A stretch of DNA of 64,000 bases from Arenibacterium halophilum (GTDB lineage: Bacteria > Pseudomonadota > Alphaproteobacteria > Rhodobacterales > Rhodobacteraceae). Shown here in pieces: positions 18,712 through 27,632 of the stretch. The stretch lies in the NCBI RefSeq assembly GCF_005938225.1, contig NZ_VCPC01000001.1:992001-1056000 (forward strand). The letters are read 5' to 3'. How positions within the stretch are numbered: position 1 is the stretch's first letter; every line of letters begins with the position of its first letter. The notes beneath the pieces are model-generated. The model did no database searches and was not told the origin of the DNA. It saw nothing but the letters and a program-made list of their open reading frames with translations. A program made the position numbers and the translations under genes.

Positions 18712-19770
18712 ATGACACGTTATACACCCGCGCTGGCCACGGCGCTGGCCGTTCTGCTGCCTGTCAGCGCCACGGCCGACAGTTTCACCGCCACCATCGC
18801 CGCCGGGCACCCGCCGGTGTTCCGCTGGATTCGCATGATCTCGGACACGTTCATTCCGACGGTCACCGCCGAGCTGGAGAAATCCGGCCACACCATCACC
18901 TTTGACGAACAATACGGTGGTGCGCTGGCCAAGGTGGGCGAAGAGCTGGAAGCCGTCGAGGCCGGTCTGGCCGAGCTGGGCACCTGCCAGTCGCTGTTCG
19001 ATCCGGCCAAGCTGGCCGTGCAGAACGTGACCTATTACACCCCCTTCGTCAGCGCCGACCTGCGCAAGGTGGGCGAGGTGATCGACAGCCTGCACGCCGA
19101 TCTGCCCGCGATGACCGAAGCCTATGGCGAAAACGGTGTCGTCTATATCGGCGCGCCGATCACCATCGACGACTACCTTTTGATGACGAATTTCCCGGTC
19201 GAGAGCCTGGCCGATCTGGACGGGCGCAAGATTGCCGCGCCGGGGGCGGCGATCAACTGGCTGTCGGGCACCGGGGCCGTGGGCGTGGCGGGCAACCTGA
19301 CCACCTATTACAACGAGATCAAGACCGGCGTGTACGACGGGGTTCTGGTGTTCGCCAGCGCCGCCCTGCCCGGCAAGCTGTACGAGGTGGCGCCCTATGT
19401 CACCCGCGCGGGGCTGGGCGCGCAATATGCCGGGTCGCTCTGCGCCAATGCCGATTGGTACGAAGGGCTGCCCGACGATGTAAAAGCGGCGTTGAAGACC
19501 GGGGCGGATGCGGCGCGCGACTGGTACACGACCGAGCTGGAAACCGCTGTTGGCGTCTCGCTGGAAAAGATGGCCGAGGCCGGGGCGACCGTGACCAACG
19601 CGCCCGACGCGATGCGCGCGGCCTGGGCCAAGGGGATGGAGAACGCCGCCGCCAAATGGGCGGCTGAACTGGATGCCCAGGGCAAGCCCGCAACCGAGGT
19701 GCTGACCACCTACATGGAGGCGATGCGCGCCGCCGGGGCCACGCCGCTGCGCGACTGGGACAAGGAGTAA
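18712..19770 (+). CDS. TRAP transporter 2 substrate-binding protein (DctP-like)
   Basis: This 352-residue protein begins with a Sec signal peptide (MTRYTPALATALAVLLPVSATA). The mature part contains features of TRAP binding proteins: FTATIAAGHPPVFRWIR at the start, LADLDGRKIAAPGAAINWL, and YYNEIKTGVYDGVLVFASA. It is preceded by GGGAGGAG. It differs clearly from the TRAP 1 protein and lacks the Tat signal. It is the first transporter gene in the unit TetR / TRAP 2 / cyclase / FAH hydrolase, so its ligand is likely the carboxylate degraded by the two enzymes downstream. Confidence 0.88.
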   Translation: MTRYTPALATALAVLLPVSATADSFTATIAAGHPPVFRWIRMISDTFIPTVTAELEKSGHTITFDEQYGGALAKVGEELEAVEAGLAELGTCQSLFDPAKLAVQNVTYYTPFVSADLRKVGEVIDSLHADLPAMTEAYGENGVVYIGAPITIDDYLLMTNFPVESLADLDGRKIAAPGAAINWLSGTGAVGVAGNLTTYYNEIKTGVYDGVLVFASAALPGKLYEVAPYVTRAGLGAQYAGSLCANADWYEGLPDDVKAALKTGADAARDWYTTELETAVGVSLEKMAEAGATVTNAPDAMRAAWAKGMENAAAKWAAELDAQGKPATEVLTTYMEAMRAAGATPLRDWDKE

Positions 19771-19777
19771 TCCAGTC

Positions 19778-20278
19778 ATGTCCGAGCCTGTTGCCCTGCG
19801 GCTGCTGGATCGTGCGACCCAGGCGCTGAACGTGCTTGGGTCCGCGCTGATCCTTGTGTTGATGGTGCTGGTGGGCGTGGACGTGGGCGGGCGCAACCTG
19901 TTTGGCGCGCCGGTGCCCGGCGTGCCGGAACTGGTGACGTTAAGCATTGTCGCCATCGTCTTCCTGCAGATCCCGCAGGCGCTGCGGGCGGGGCGCCTGA
20001 CGCAATCGGACGCTTTCCTGGGCTGGCTGGACCGGCGCGCACCCGCGCTGGGCCGCGCATTGGCGACGCTGTTCGACCTGATGGGCGCGGCGGTTCTGTA
20101 CATCATCGTCACCTCGACCTGGCCGATGTTCACCCGCGCCTGGGAGCGTGGCGAGTTCATCGGCGCGCTGGGGGATTTCACCGCGCCGGTCTGGCCGGTG
20201 AAGCTGACACTTGTGATCGGGGGCAGCATGCTGATCCTGCAATTCGTCGCGCGAATCTGGCGGCGCTACGCGGCATGA
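19778..20278 (+). CDS. TRAP transporter 2 small permease subunit (DctQ family)
   Basis: This 166-residue membrane protein has four hydrophobic helices and the family sequence VGVDVGGRNLFGAPVPGVPELV. It starts seven bases after the binding-protein gene and its last four bases overlap the large permease start (ATGA). It should form the membrane complex with the DctM subunit. Confidence 0.9.
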   Translation: MSEPVALRLLDRATQALNVLGSALILVLMVLVGVDVGGRNLFGAPVPGVPELVTLSIVAIVFLQIPQALRAGRLTQSDAFLGWLDRRAPALGRALATLFDLMGAAVLYIIVTSTWPMFTRAWERGEFIGALGDFTAPVWPVKLTLVIGGSMLILQFVARIWRRYAA

Positions 20279-21591
20279 GCGCGTTCGACATCGGATTGCT
20301 GTCGCTGCTGGCGATGGGCGTGGCGGTGATGGCCGGGCTGTTCGTGCCGATCGCGCTGATCGTCTGTTCGTATTTCGGCGTCTGGGCGATCAAGGGCTCG
20401 CCCCTGCTGGCGTCGAAACTGCTGGCGCTGGCGGCGAATGACGCGATTTCCAGCTATTTCTTCGGGGTCGTGCCGCTGTTCGTGCTGATGGGTTTCATCG
20501 TGTCCGAGGCCGGGTTCGGGCGCGATGCCTTTGACGTGGCGAATGCGGTGTTCCGCCGCCTACGCGGGGGCCTTGGCGTGGGCACCGTGGGGGCGAACGC
20601 GATCTTTGCCGCGATCACCGGCATTTCCATCGCCTCGGCCGCCGTGTTTACCAAGATCGCCGTGCCGCAGATGATCCGCCACGGGTACGGCAAACGCTTT
20701 GCCGTGGGCGTGGTCGCGGGCAGCTCGGTTCTGGGGATGCTGATCCCGCCTTCGCTGCTGCTGATCCTGTTCGGCATCCTGGCCGAGCAATCCATCGGCG
20801 ACCTGTTCCTTGCGGGCGTTGGCCCCGGGCTGCTGCTGGCGCTGTTCTTTGCGCTTGGGATCATGGCGATGGCGATCTGGTGGCCCGGCTTCGTCGGCAC
20901 CCCCGACCGCGACAGCGAGGCGGGCGCGCTGAGCGGCGGCACGATGGCCGCCAAGGGGCTGCCGATTGCCGGGCTGATCGTGCTGGTGCTGGGCGGCATC
21001 TATGCCGGGTTCTTCACCCCGGTCGAGGCCGGGGCCATGGGCGCCATCGGCGCGCTGCTGCTGGGGTTCGCGATGCGCCGCCTGACGCTGGCGCGGCTGT
21101 GGACGGTGCTGGTGGAAACCGGGCTGGTCACCGCCACGGTCTGCTTCCTGATCATCGCGGCGCAGATGTATTCGCGGATGCTGGCGCTGTCGGGCGTGCC
21201 CGCCGGGCTGGGCAATCTGGCCGCCAACGCCGATCTGGGGCTGTGGGGCGTGATGCTGATTTACGTCGCCATCGTCGTGGCGATGGGCATGATCCTTGAT
21301 TCCTCGTCCATCATGCTGATCCTCGTACCGCTGATGCTGCCCGTGGTGATCCCGATGCAGGTCGATCTAGTGTGGTTCGGCATCGTCACCGTGCTGGCCG
21401 TGGAAATCGGCCTGCTGACCCCGCCTTTCGGCATATCCGTCTACGTCATCAAGGCCACGCTGGACGACCCCTCGATCACGCTGGGCGACATCTTTCGCGG
21501 CGCCGCGCCCTTTGCCGCGATCATGCTGATCGTGCTGGCGCTGGTGCTGGCCTTTCCCGCCATTGCCACCGGCCTTGTGCCGGGGCGCTGA
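20275..21591 (+). CDS. TRAP transporter 2 large permease subunit (DctM family)
   Basis: This 438-residue protein has 11-12 membrane segments and clear DctM signatures: SSVLGMLIPPSLLLILFGILAEQ in the middle, GILDSSS-like MGMILDSSSIMLILVPLMLPV, and LLTPPFGISVYVIKA near the end. It is the sodium-coupled translocation subunit. Start overlap with the small permease implies translational coupling. The cyclase gene follows after 25 bases, so transport and degradation are probably co-transcribed. Confidence 0.93.
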   Translation: MSAFDIGLLSLLAMGVAVMAGLFVPIALIVCSYFGVWAIKGSPLLASKLLALAANDAISSYFFGVVPLFVLMGFIVSEAGFGRDAFDVANAVFRRLRGGLGVGTVGANAIFAAITGISIASAAVFTKIAVPQMIRHGYGKRFAVGVVAGSSVLGMLIPPSLLLILFGILAEQSIGDLFLAGVGPGLLLALFFALGIMAMAIWWPGFVGTPDRDSEAGALSGGTMAAKGLPIAGLIVLVLGGIYAGFFTPVEAGAMGAIGALLLGFAMRRLTLARLWTVLVETGLVTATVCFLIIAAQMYSRMLALSGVPAGLGNLAANADLGLWGVMLIYVAIVVAMGMILDSSSIMLILVPLMLPVVIPMQVDLVWFGIVTVLAVEIGLLTPPFGISVYVIKATLDDPSITLGDIFRGAAPFAAIMLIVLALVLAFPAIATGLVPGR

Positions 21592-21616
21592 CCCTACCTG
21601 ACCAAAGGAGCCCCAC

Positions 21617-22393
21617 ATGCCCCGCCGTTTTGTCGACCTCTCGGTGCCGCTGGAAACCGGCATCGCCTCGGACCCGCCGATGGCCCTGCCCCAGATCGAA
21701 TACTTCGGTCACGACCAGACGGCCGAGCAGATCCTGTCGTTCTTTCCCGGGCTGAAACGCGAGGATCTGCCGGGCGGCGAAGGCTGGGCGGTCGAGCAGC
21801 TCAACATCTCGACCCACAACGGCACCCATGTGGATGCGCCCTATCATTACCATTCGACCATGTCGGGCGGCGAACGCGCGCTGACCATCGACGAGGTGCC
21901 GTTGGAGTGGTGTTTCGGGCGCGGCGTGAAGTTCGATTTCCGCGACAAGCCCGACGGCCATGTGGTGACAGCGGCCGAGATCGAGGCCGAGTTGGAGCGC
22001 ATCGGCCATAGCCTGCAACCGCTGGACATCGTCGTGGTCAACACCAGCGCGGGCGACCGTTACGGCCATGACGATTTCCTGATGCGGGGCTGCGGCATGG
22101 GCCGCGAGGCGACGAATTACCTGACCGGCAAGGGCGTGCGCATGTGCGGCACCGACGCGTGGAGCTGGGACGCGCCTTTCGCGCTGACCGCGAAACGCTA
22201 TGCCGAAACGGGCGATGCCAGCCTCATCTGGGAAGGCCACCGCGCCGGTATGGATCAGGGCTATTGCCAGATCGAGAAGCTGACCAACCTGGACCAGCTG
22301 CCCGCGACCGGATTCACCGTCTCGGCCTTTCCGTTCAAGATCAAGGGCGCCTCGGGCGGGTTCACCCGCGCTGTCGCCATATTCGAGGAGTGA
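21617..22393 (+). CDS. Cyclase-family metal-dependent hydrolase (kynurenine formamidase-like)
   Basis: This 258-residue protein carries the cyclase-family metal motif HxGTHxDxPxH, seen as STHNGTHVDAPYHYHST. The family includes arylformamidases and other amidohydrolase-like enzymes that use zinc or manganese to open amides or cyclic compounds. Length and motif position are normal. AAAGGAG precedes the ATG. It lies between TRAP 2 and the FAH-family gene, three bases before the latter, which indicates a shared pathway. Whether it acts on formylkynurenine is doubtful because no other tryptophan-degradation genes are near. Confidence 0.88.
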   Translation: MPRRFVDLSVPLETGIASDPPMALPQIEYFGHDQTAEQILSFFPGLKREDLPGGEGWAVEQLNISTHNGTHVDAPYHYHSTMSGGERALTIDEVPLEWCFGRGVKFDFRDKPDGHVVTAAEIEAELERIGHSLQPLDIVVVNTSAGDRYGHDDFLMRGCGMGREATNYLTGKGVRMCGTDAWSWDAPFALTAKRYAETGDASLIWEGHRAGMDQGYCQIEKLTNLDQLPATGFTVSAFPFKIKGASGGFTRAVAIFEE

Positions 22394-22396
22394 GCG

Positions 22397-23287
22397 ATGA
22401 AACTGGGCACCGTTCATCACGACGGGCGCGACACGCTGGTCGCCGTCAAATCCGACACCGAACTGGTCGATCTCTCCGACCTCTGGCCCGACATGGTGGC
22501 GCTGATCGAAGGCGGCGATGCGGCGCTGGAGCAGGCGCGCGCCCGGCTGGCAGAAGGTGCCCCGGTGATCCCACTGGAGGCAGTGCAGATGCGCTGCCCC
22601 CTGCGGCCCGTGCAATACCGCGACTGTCTGGTGTTCGAGGAACATCTGGCCAACTGTCTGGCGGCGTTTGAAAAAAACACCGGCGTCAAAAGCCAGATCG
22701 CCCCGGTCTGGTACGATCAGCCGATTTACTACAAGGGCAATCGCATGTCCTTCATCGGCCACGAGCAGGAGGTGACCTGGCCTGCCTATGCCGACCATCT
22801 GGACGTGGAACTGGAGTTGGCCATCGTGATCGGCAAGCAGGGCACCAGCATTTCGCGCGCGGATGCCCCCGGCCATATCTGGGGCTATACCATCCTGAAC
22901 GATGTTTCGGCCCGCGATGCCCAGATGAAGGAAATGCCCGGCCAGCTTGGCCCGGCCAAGGGCAAGGATTTCGACACCGGCAACATCCTTGGCCCGTGGA
23001 TCGTGACGGCCGACGAAATCCCCCACCCCGCCGCACTGGACATGGAGCTGCATGTGAACGGCAGCCGCTGGGGCGGCGGCAATTCGCGCCAGATGCAGCA
23101 CGATTTCGCCCGCGTGATCGAACATATCTCGGCCTCGGAAACGCTCTATCCCGGCGAGGTGATCGGCTCGGGCACCGTTGGCACCGGCTGTGGGCTGGAA
23201 ACCGGCCGGCGGCTGTCCGATGGCGACCGGTTCGAGCTGAAGGTCGAGGGCATCGGCACGTTGGCAAACCGCATCGTGCGTCGGTAA
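22397..23287 (+). CDS. Fumarylacetoacetate hydrolase-family protein
   Basis: This 296-residue protein has the C-terminal FAH catalytic fold. LELAIVIGKQG holds two of the acidic metal ligands, GYTILNDVSARDAQ is the family core, and KGKDFDTGNILGPWIVTADEI with YPGEVIGSGTVGTGCGLE are the usual substrate-loop and end motifs. Members hydrolyse C-C bonds in acylpyruvates, decarboxylate or hydrate 2-oxo acids using Mg. The N-terminal 70 residues form the small domain typical of bacterial members. It is the last gene of the TetR-TRAP 2-cyclase unit. A ring-cleavage product is a plausible substrate but is an inference. Confidence 0.92.
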   Translation: MKLGTVHHDGRDTLVAVKSDTELVDLSDLWPDMVALIEGGDAALEQARARLAEGAPVIPLEAVQMRCPLRPVQYRDCLVFEEHLANCLAAFEKNTGVKSQIAPVWYDQPIYYKGNRMSFIGHEQEVTWPAYADHLDVELELAIVIGKQGTSISRADAPGHIWGYTILNDVSARDAQMKEMPGQLGPAKGKDFDTGNILGPWIVTADEIPHPAALDMELHVNGSRWGGGNSRQMQHDFARVIEHISASETLYPGEVIGSGTVGTGCGLETGRRLSDGDRFELKVEGIGTLANRIVRR

Positions 23288-23365
23288 GGGCGGAACCCTT
23301 GGGGCGGGCGCGGCGTTGCGCTAAGGTTGCCAAAACCGCATCGCCCCAAGGACGCCCGCGCCCGC

Positions 23366-24148
23366 ATGTCATTGATCCCCCTGCTTGTTTTTACCGATCT
23401 TGACGGAACGTTGCTGGACCATCACAGCTATGGCTATGCCCCCGCACAGCCCGCGCTGGACGCGCTGGCCCGGATGGGGGCAGGTGTGGTGCTGGCCAGC
23501 AGCAAGACAGCTGCCGAAATCGCCCCCCTGCGCGACCAGCTTGGGCTGACAGGTTGGCCCGCCATCGTGGAAAATGGCGCGGGCCTGCTGGAACCGGGTG
23601 CCGAGGCAAGTGGCGGCGACGAGGCATGGCAGACGATCCGCGCCGCGCTGGACGCGCTGCCAGATACCCTGCGCGCGCCTTTCACCGGCTTTGGCGACAT
23701 GGATGACGCAGGCGTGGCCCAGGCCACCGGCCTGCCCCTGCCCGACGCCGCACTGTCCCGCAAACGCCAGTTTTCGGAACCCGGAACATGGTCCGGCGAT
23801 GATGCCCTGCGCGACCGCTTTCTGGTTGCGCTGGCCGCAGAAGAAATCAGCGCTCGCATGGGCGGCCGCTTTCTGACGCTGTCGCATGGCGCCACCAAGG
23901 CCGATCGCATGGCCGAAATCATCGATACCCTGCAACCTGCCCGCACCGTTGCTCTGGGGGATGCTCCCAACGATGTGGAAATGCTGCAAGCCGCCGACAT
24001 CGGCGTGATCGTCGCCAATCCCGAGGCAACGCCCCTGCCACAACTGCCCAATGAAGAGGCAGGGCGCATCATCCGTACGCAATTGCCCGGGCCGGAAGGT
24101 TGGAACCGGGCGATGCTCGACCTACTGTCAGATGACAAGACCGGATAA
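23366..24148 (+). CDS. HAD-IIB phosphatase, mannosyl/glucosyl-3-phosphoglycerate phosphatase-like
   Basis: This 260-residue protein starts with the HAD nucleophile motif VFTDLDGTLLDHHSY. The Lys and Asp of motifs III/IV are in SHGATKADRM and VALGDAPNDVEMLQAADIG. The type C2 cap and the ASSKTAAEI motif match mannosyl-3-phosphoglycerate phosphatases, which remove phosphate from glycosyl-3-phosphoglycerate. The GT81-like synthase gene follows after 12 bases, so the pair would make glucosyl- (or mannosyl-) glycerate, a compatible solute. ATG 23366 is preferred because the HAD motif usually lies close to the start; the frame is open back to a TTG at 23327. Confidence 0.85.
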   Translation: MSLIPLLVFTDLDGTLLDHHSYGYAPAQPALDALARMGAGVVLASSKTAAEIAPLRDQLGLTGWPAIVENGAGLLEPGAEASGGDEAWQTIRAALDALPDTLRAPFTGFGDMDDAGVAQATGLPLPDAALSRKRQFSEPGTWSGDDALRDRFLVALAAEEISARMGGRFLTLSHGATKADRMAEIIDTLQPARTVALGDAPNDVEMLQAADIGVIVANPEATPLPQLPNEEAGRIIRTQLPGPEGWNRAMLDLLSDDKTG

Positions 24149-24160
24149 AGGACCAAGCGG

Positions 24161-25381
24161 ATGGCGGATTTTCACCAGAACGGCAATATCGCCACCCTGC
24201 ACAACCTGCGCACCCAATCGACCGACGAACTGAGCTATGAACTGGAGACATTCGCCCAGTCGCGCAAGATCACGCTGATCCTGCCCTGCCTCTATTCCGA
24301 ACTCGAAGGTCCGGCGATGCCCAACATCCTGGCTGAGCTGTCCAAGGTCACCTATCTGCACCGCATCATCATCGGGCTCGACCGCGCCGATGCCGAACAA
24401 TACCGCAAGGCGCGCGCGTTCTTCTCGGATCTGCCGCAGAACCATATCGTGATCTGGAACGACAGCCCGAGGATGCAGGCGCTGGGCAAGCGGCTCGAAG
24501 ATCTCTCGCTCGCCCCGATGGAGCCCGGCAAGGGCAAGAACGTGTGGTCATGCCTTGGCTACCTGATGGCCTGCGCCGACAGCGCGGTGATGGCGATCCA
24601 TGATTGCGATATCGTCACCTATAACCGCGACCTGCTGGCGCGGCTGGTCTACCCGGTGGCGCACCCGGCGTTTCCCTATCAGGTGGCCAAGGGCTATTAC
24701 CCCCGTGTCGGCGACGGCAAGCTGAACGGACGGGTAACCCGGCTGCTGGTCAGCCCGCTGCTGATCGCGCTGAAACGGGTGATCGGCGACCGCGACTACA
24801 TCGACTACCTGCGCAGCTTCCGCTACCCGCTGTCCGGCGAATTCGCCATGCGCACCGGCATCCTGCCCGACCTGCGCATCCCGTCCGATTGGGGTCTGGA
24901 AATCGGCATCCTGTCAGAGGCCTGGCGCAACCTGGCCCCGCAATCGGTCTGCCAGGTGGAAATCGCCGATGTCTACGACCACAAACACCAGGATCTCAGC
25001 GCCGACGACGCCTCTGCCGGGCTGTCGCGCATGTCGACCGACATCTGCAAGGCGATCTTCCGCAAACTCGCCGCCGATGGCACGGTCTTTACCACCCATG
25101 TCTTCCGCACGCTGAAAGCCACCTACTACCGCTGCGCGCTGGATCTGCTCGACAGCTACTACAACGATGCCAAGATGAACGGGCTGACCATCGACCGCCA
25201 CCGCGAGGAACAGTCGATCGAGCTGTTTGCCGAAAACATCATGCGCGCCGGGCAGATCTTCCTAGAAAACCCGCACGAAACGCCCTTCATTCCGACATGG
25301 AACCGCATTCACTCGGCCGATCCGAAATTCCTGGCAGAATTCAAGGCCGCCGCCGCCGCAGACGAAGCCGAGTTCGCCTGA
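24161..25381 (+). CDS. GT81-like glycosyltransferase, probable glucosyl-3-phosphoglycerate synthase
   Basis: This 406-residue cytoplasmic protein has a GT-A fold. ITLILPCLYSELEGPAMPNILAEL is the N-terminal nucleotide-binding strand, GKGKNVWSCLGYLMA is the conserved loop before the metal site, and MAIHDCDIVTY holds the DxD-like motif. PYQVAKGYYPRV and SGEFAMRTG are further family landmarks. It should transfer glucose from a nucleotide sugar to D-3-phosphoglycerate. The adjacent phosphatase would complete glucosylglycerate synthesis. A mannosylglycerate product cannot be excluded by eye. A strong intrinsic terminator lies 130 bases downstream. Confidence 0.82.
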   Translation: MADFHQNGNIATLHNLRTQSTDELSYELETFAQSRKITLILPCLYSELEGPAMPNILAELSKVTYLHRIIIGLDRADAEQYRKARAFFSDLPQNHIVIWNDSPRMQALGKRLEDLSLAPMEPGKGKNVWSCLGYLMACADSAVMAIHDCDIVTYNRDLLARLVYPVAHPAFPYQVAKGYYPRVGDGKLNGRVTRLLVSPLLIALKRVIGDRDYIDYLRSFRYPLSGEFAMRTGILPDLRIPSDWGLEIGILSEAWRNLAPQSVCQVEIADVYDHKHQDLSADDASAGLSRMSTDICKAIFRKLAADGTVFTTHVFRTLKATYYRCALDLLDSYYNDAKMNGLTIDRHREEQSIELFAENIMRAGQIFLENPHETPFIPTWNRIHSADPKFLAEFKAAAAADEAEFA

Positions 25382-25410
25382 GTGCGAAAGGGATCGCCAG
25401 ATCGCGCTGC

Positions 25411-25500
25411 CGCGCGAGCCTCCGGCGGGGATATTTATGCCCCAAAGAAACAGAGCCGCCCTATTGCTTCACCTTCGCGAAAATACTCCGGGGGAGTCCG
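25411..25500. repeat. REP-like intergenic element
   Basis: GCCTCCGGCGGGGATATTTATG (from 25418) and the inversely related GCGAAAATACTCCGGGGGAG (from about 25477) form an imperfect inverted pair. Sequences of this form (CCTCCGGCGGGAGTATTT followed by GGGGGCAGAGCCCCC) are familiar intergenic repeats in Rhodobacteraceae genomes. Confidence 0.5.
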
Positions 25501-25510
25501 CGCAGCGGGC

Positions 25511-25529
25511 GGGGGCAGAGCCCCCTTTT
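25511..25529 (+). terminator. Intrinsic terminator
   Basis: GGGGGC and GCCCCC form a perfect 6-bp GC stem with a 3-base loop followed by TTTT. It ends the plus-strand glucosylglycerate synthesis genes, just before the stop of the convergent phosphorylase gene. Confidence 0.8.
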
Positions 25530-25551
25530 CCCTGTCCGACTGACCCGCGCA

Positions 25552-27339
25552 TTACCCGGTGCGGTTGGTGATCCACCGGCATTGATAGGGTGCCAGTTGC
25601 AAGTCCGATTCGATGTCTCCGATGACATCGCCAGACAGGATGTCGACCCAATGCTCGTCCTCGATCAGGTTGATCGCGCTTGATTTCAGGACGACCGTCT
25701 CATCGCTGACGTTATGCAGTGCAAAGATCGACTGGTGGCGATCAAGGCTCTGCCGCCAGACCCCGAATACACGTTCATCCACTGCCAGCGTGAATTGCGT
25801 GGCGTTGGGGTGAAACGCTGATTGTTTCGAGCGCAGCCGCAGCCGGTCCGACATTGCCTTCAGAACGCGAGCCTGCGGCGTCTCCGGATCGGCCAGACGT
25901 TCAAGCAAGGTCGGGTAATCCCAGCGGTGTCGGTTGATTGCGCGATTCATGCCCCGATGCGCGACCTGTTCGTGATCGTTGGGCGTGGCCAGAAGCGAGT
26001 GTATATAGAACGCCGGAATCCCTTCGAGCGACATCACGATGGTCTGAGAGGCGAGGAAGCGGTCGAAATGATTATCGTCGGCGCCTTTGAAGGTCGCCGC
26101 CAACGCCTCGTAGAAAGTGGTGTTCAGCTCGTAGGGCGCCTCGCCCCCGTCGGGCAGGGCGCGCATCGAGACCAGCCCGCCCGCAGCGCGCACCGTGTCG
26201 ATCATTTTCTGCTTTTCCACCTCGGGCAGGACACCTTCGGCCGGGCGCATCCCGATGCCATCGTGGCTGGCAGTGAAGTTCAGGTAGGCGCATCCAAGTT
26301 GCGCGGGCGGCATCCCCGCCTGCCAGCGGTTCAGGTAGCGCGCCGTGCCGGCCATCATCGCGTGCAGGATCAGCGGCGGAAGCGGGAAGTTGTAGACCGC
26401 GTGCGCCTCGTTCCGGCGGCCGAAATACGACAGGTTCTCGGCCTTGGGCACGTTGGTTTCGGTGAGCAGCACCACCGGCTCGACCGTATAGTCGCACAAG
26501 AGCCGCAACAGGCGCACGATGGCATGGGTCTGCGGCAGGTGGATCGAGGGCGTGCCGACCTGTTTCCACAGGAACGCCACGGCATCCAGCCGCAGAATCC
26601 GCACGCCGTTGTCGATATGCAGGCGGATGATGTCGAGAAATTCCAGCAGCACCTGGGGGTTGCGGAAATCCAGATCGATCTGGTCATGACTGAAGGTGCA
26701 CCAGACATGGCGCGGGCCATTGGCCGTCTCGACTTCTTGCAAAAGGGGAGTGGTGCGCGGGCGCACGACGTCCGACAGATCATCCTCGGGTGAGGCTTCG
26801 AAGAAATAGCTGTCATAGGGCGCAAGGCCCTGACGATAGGCGTTGAACCAGTTCCCCTGGCTCGAAACGTGGTTCAGGACCAGATCACTCATCAGGTGAA
26901 AGCGTGCGCCGATGCGGTTGATATCGGCCCAGTCGCCCAGTTGCGGATTGACCGCGCGGTAGTCTGTTACCGCGAACCCGTCATCAGACGTAAAGGGAAA
27001 GAACGGCAGGATATGCACGCCGTTGACCACGCCGCGCAACCGGGAAGACAGAAAGTCATAGAGCAAATCCAACGGCTTGTGCTTGCCGTCGATCAGCGAG
27101 TTGCCATAGGTGATCAGCACCGCGTCCTGTTCCGACCACAGGTTGTTGCCCGGCTTGCGCGCGCGTTTGCGCCGGTGCGTACCGTCCGGCCAGAAGGTTT
27201 CGACCACATGCGAGGCCAGCACATCTGTATCGGTTTCGGGATAGACCTCGGCCAACAGGGCCGAGAGCGTCTGGCTGAATGAGGTTTGCGCGGCGCGGGG
27301 CATTGGCGGGCTCGGATGATCCTTGGGGTGGCGTGCCAT
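25552..27339 (-). CDS. GH13 subfamily 18 sugar phosphorylase (sucrose/glucosylglycerate phosphorylase type)
   Basis: This 595-residue enzyme is an alpha-amylase-fold phosphorylase. The nucleophile is Asp at about residue 252 in RILRLDAVAFLWK, the acid/base is Glu at about 294 in LLTETNVPKAENLSYF, and the third acid is Asp at about 360 in TASHDGIGMRP. VHILPFFPFTSDDGFAVTDY is the typical N-terminal barrel strand. GH13_18 enzymes cleave an alpha-glucoside with phosphate to give glucose 1-phosphate; members act on sucrose, sucrose 6'-phosphate or glucosylglycerate. The convergent synthase and phosphatase genes make glucosylglycerate the favoured substrate. No clear ribosome site precedes either candidate start (27339 or 27303). 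Confidence 0.85.
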   Translation of the reverse strand: MARHPKDHPSPPMPRAAQTSFSQTLSALLAEVYPETDTDVLASHVVETFWPDGTHRRKRARKPGNNLWSEQDAVLITYGNSLIDGKHKPLDLLYDFLSSRLRGVVNGVHILPFFPFTSDDGFAVTDYRAVNPQLGDWADINRIGARFHLMSDLVLNHVSSQGNWFNAYRQGLAPYDSYFFEASPEDDLSDVVRPRTTPLLQEVETANGPRHVWCTFSHDQIDLDFRNPQVLLEFLDIIRLHIDNGVRILRLDAVAFLWKQVGTPSIHLPQTHAIVRLLRLLCDYTVEPVVLLTETNVPKAENLSYFGRRNEAHAVYNFPLPPLILHAMMAGTARYLNRWQAGMPPAQLGCAYLNFTASHDGIGMRPAEGVLPEVEKQKMIDTVRAAGGLVSMRALPDGGEAPYELNTTFYEALAATFKGADDNHFDRFLASQTIVMSLEGIPAFYIHSLLATPNDHEQVAHRGMNRAINRHRWDYPTLLERLADPETPQARVLKAMSDRLRLRSKQSAFHPNATQFTLAVDERVFGVWRQSLDRHQSIFALHNVSDETVVLKSSAINLIEDEHWVDILSGDVIGDIESDLQLAPYQCRWITNRTG

Positions 27340-27632
27340 TGCGCCAGAATGGAAGGTCCGCCCGCGAGGTTCAATCGCAGGACGGGAAAAAATTGAGATC
27401 AGGCCGGGTGATACCTGTTTTCGGATGAATTACGGGCAGTTCCACCCCGCGCAATTGCCATACGGGCCAGACCCGACCGCGTGAGGCCGCAAGACCACGC
27501 CGCCCCTTGTCGCGGATCACGATGGCCCCCTTCGCACCACAGCACCATGTTCCCCTGTAACACGGAGCCTTGGCCCGGCTGTTCGACGCGCGGCCGCAAC
27601 AGTCGGCCACAGGTATCCGCCTGTCCGGCGCA

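Noticed and set aside
21521-23125. 534-codon minus-strand open frame opposite the cyclase and FAH-family genes
   Set aside because: Both plus-strand proteins carry catalytic motifs; the antisense frame is a GC-codon shadow.
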